In this document: positions 62,988-64,000 of the stretch, one piece after another | How positions within the stretch are numbered: the first letter of the stretch is position 1 | Layout of the letters: each line of letters starts with the position of its first letter | From: JAVBJN01 sp031546985 | GTDB taxonomy: Bacteria; Bacteroidota; Bacteroidia; Chitinophagales; Chitinophagaceae | Assembly: GCA_031546985.1 (NCBI GenBank) | Contig: JAVBJN010000037.1 | Span: forward strand, 1-64,000 | DNA length: 64,000 nucleotides | Direction: 5' to 3' | Translations under genes and position numbers: made by a program | Notes under the pieces: generated by a model | Seen by the model: the letters and a program-made list of their open reading frames with translations, nothing else | What the model was told of the DNA's origin: nothing | Databases searched by the model: none

Positions 62988-63156
62988 GAGGCTAAAGTAT
63001 ATAAAAAAGATATGCTTATCCGTTTTTAGTCGACTAAGATCGGGTAAATATAAAAATAAGAATAGCGAATAACACTACTTGCTATTATCATCCCCATCCC
63101 CAATGTTCCAAAAAGCCAAAACATCGCTATATTTGGCCCTAATTTATTAGCATCCA

Positions 63157-64000
63157 ATGAGATTGATTGTCGCCTCCCTTTTGTGCACAACGGTAATTCC
63201 CTCGTTTGCACAAACGACTCAACCACAAGAAAAACCAATAAAATACCGCAAAACCATGCCTGTTTATGCAGAGCTTGGAGCGGGTGTCAACAACTCCCGG
63301 TTTGTCGATTTTGGTACTTCTCCCCTTTATTACTCCGGCATCATGCTGGGCCTTACAGGCGCCATCCGGAAAGAAACCGACAAGCGCGAGGTAGCCACCA
63401 CGGTGTACTATTCGCCTGGCACCTACAAGATGAGTTACAACGATATTGAGATGGCCTCGAAGAGTAAAGTAAACCTCTCTTTAAGGTATACCCGCTTATA
63501 CCAACTGGATGTTTTTAACAACGACCGTTGGAACTTAAAAGTAGGCGGTACGGCAGATATGGCCGTCATGTTAAGAACCAATCCTGGTTTTATGAACAAC
63601 GCTGTAGGCTACAATGCTTTTACCAACCTTATGGCCAGCGGAAAAATAAGCCACGACATCTCCAATACAGAACGACACAAATGGTGGTTCTTTACCATCA
63701 AACCCAAAAACCGTAAACTATCCTGGCAGCTCGATGCGGGCATCGTCAACGGTGCATTTGCCAACAACTTTATATATAGCAACAGCTCGGGCGTTTACAA
63801 CAAGCCCAGCCTGCTATCCGGCCACAGTTACAAACTCTTTTCCGGTTTCAGGATGAGCTCACGGTTCGATTACCAGTTTGATGTCTTTAACAGAAACGCC
63901 ATCAAGATCTCCTATGTGTGGGATGCGATGATGACAGGCAATAAGGATCAAAACAGGTTTCAGCTTGTAAACAACATGCTATTGCTTTCCTACAACGTTA
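63157..64000 (+). CDS. Predicted outer-membrane protein (truncated by the window edge)
   Basis: An ATG at 63157 opens a frame with no stop to the window end, 281 codons. The N-terminus is a signal peptide (MRLIVASLLCTTVIPSFAQ). The rest alternates polar and hydrophobic residues in beta-barrel fashion (VYAELGAGVNNSRF, WQLDAGIVNGAFANNF, IKISYVWDAMMTG). No named family recognised. The gene continues beyond the window. Confidence 0.7.
   Translation, partial: MRLIVASLLCTTVIPSFAQTTQPQEKPIKYRKTMPVYAELGAGVNNSRFVDFGTSPLYYSGIMLGLTGAIRKETDKREVATTVYYSPGTYKMSYNDIEMASKSKVNLSLRYTRLYQLDVFNNDRWNLKVGGTADMAVMLRTNPGFMNNAVGYNAFTNLMASGKISHDISNTERHKWWFFTIKPKNRKLSWQLDAGIVNGAFANNFIYSNSSGVYNKPSLLSGHSYKLFSGFRMSSRFDYQFDVFNRNAIKISYVWDAMMTGNKDQNRFQLVNNMLLLSYNV

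Larger units (their letters stand above)
62804..63156. other. Non-coding region with interleaved inverted repeats
   Basis: No gene is supported. The left part contains four arms in the order A-B-A'-B' (62830-62987) and a separate perfect 15-bp hairpin at 62916-62948. The right part is AT-rich and should hold the promoter of the gene at 63157. Confidence 0.55.

Noticed and set aside
63026..63238. 70-residue minus-strand frame
   Set aside because: It overlaps the start and signal peptide of the outer-membrane gene beginning at 63157, which has clear coding character.
1..64000. CRISPR arrays, rRNA genes, insertion-sequence transposases
   Set aside because: No regularly spaced direct repeats, rRNA sequence or transposase frames were seen in the window.

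Overview
The window looks like a Bacteroidota chromosome, most likely Chitinophagales/Chitinophagaceae (family-level placement is inference). It has two proteins with type IX secretion (T9SS) C-terminal sorting domains, TAnnTTTG-type -7 promoter boxes, a Sec/lipoprotein-type (clade II) NosZ, and Rrf2, AraC and HxlR regulators. GC content is moderate and intergenic DNA is AT-rich.

Region 1 (1-3.4 kb): a decayed left edge; a GIY-YIG nuclease gene between two diverged copies of a tRNA 3' end plus terminator; then a minus-strand set for QueD, a flavin split-barrel protein, proline dehydrogenase and a DUF59 Fe-S assembly factor.

Region 2 (3.4-31.2 kb) is a large denitrification and NO-stress island. 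Read right to left on the minus strand from an Rrf2 (NsrR-like) regulator it encodes NorC, NorB, copper nitrite reductase NirK with a fused cytochrome c domain, a NirV-like SUMF1 lipoprotein, a stand-alone copy of the same cytochrome domain, SCO, an alginate-export-type porin, NorQ, NorD, NorE, NorF and a second NorC/NorB pair whose catalytic subunit lacks several canonical residues. It continues with an MbnP/MbnH-like pair, hemerythrin, RIC/ScdA, DUF2249 and NnrS-like membrane proteins. On the plus strand lies a nos operon: cytochrome c, nosZ, a membrane domain-NosL fusion, nosD, nosF, nosY. A further NnrS-like protein and a Crp/Fnr regulator follow. Together these predict reduction of nitrite to N2; no nitrate reductase gene is in the window. 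A repeated GGACAA-TTTTGTCC palindrome marks several of these promoters and is the likely Rrf2 operator; a separate FNR-type dyad lies at the class II position of the nos promoter.

Region 3 (31.4-33.4 kb): an AraC regulator and a TetX-like flavoprotein monooxygenase.

Region 4 (33.6-47.2 kb): a Tc (toxin complex) locus made of a 2326-residue TcB-TcC fusion with an unrecognised C-terminal cargo, a 1988-residue TcA, and a phage tail-collar protein, closed by a strong terminator.

Region 5 (47.3-64 kb): mostly ordinary genes (MscS, S41 peptidase, alpha/beta hydrolase, Na+/H+ antiporter, T9SS cargo, AraC, siderophore-interacting protein, CDF exporter, GNAT, outer-membrane barrels, HxlR/NmrA pair). 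It also has an inverted pair of roughly 380-bp dispersed repeats, a SymE-like toxin reading frame interrupted by an amber codon, and a cluster of interleaved inverted repeats. The right edge cuts an outer-membrane protein gene.
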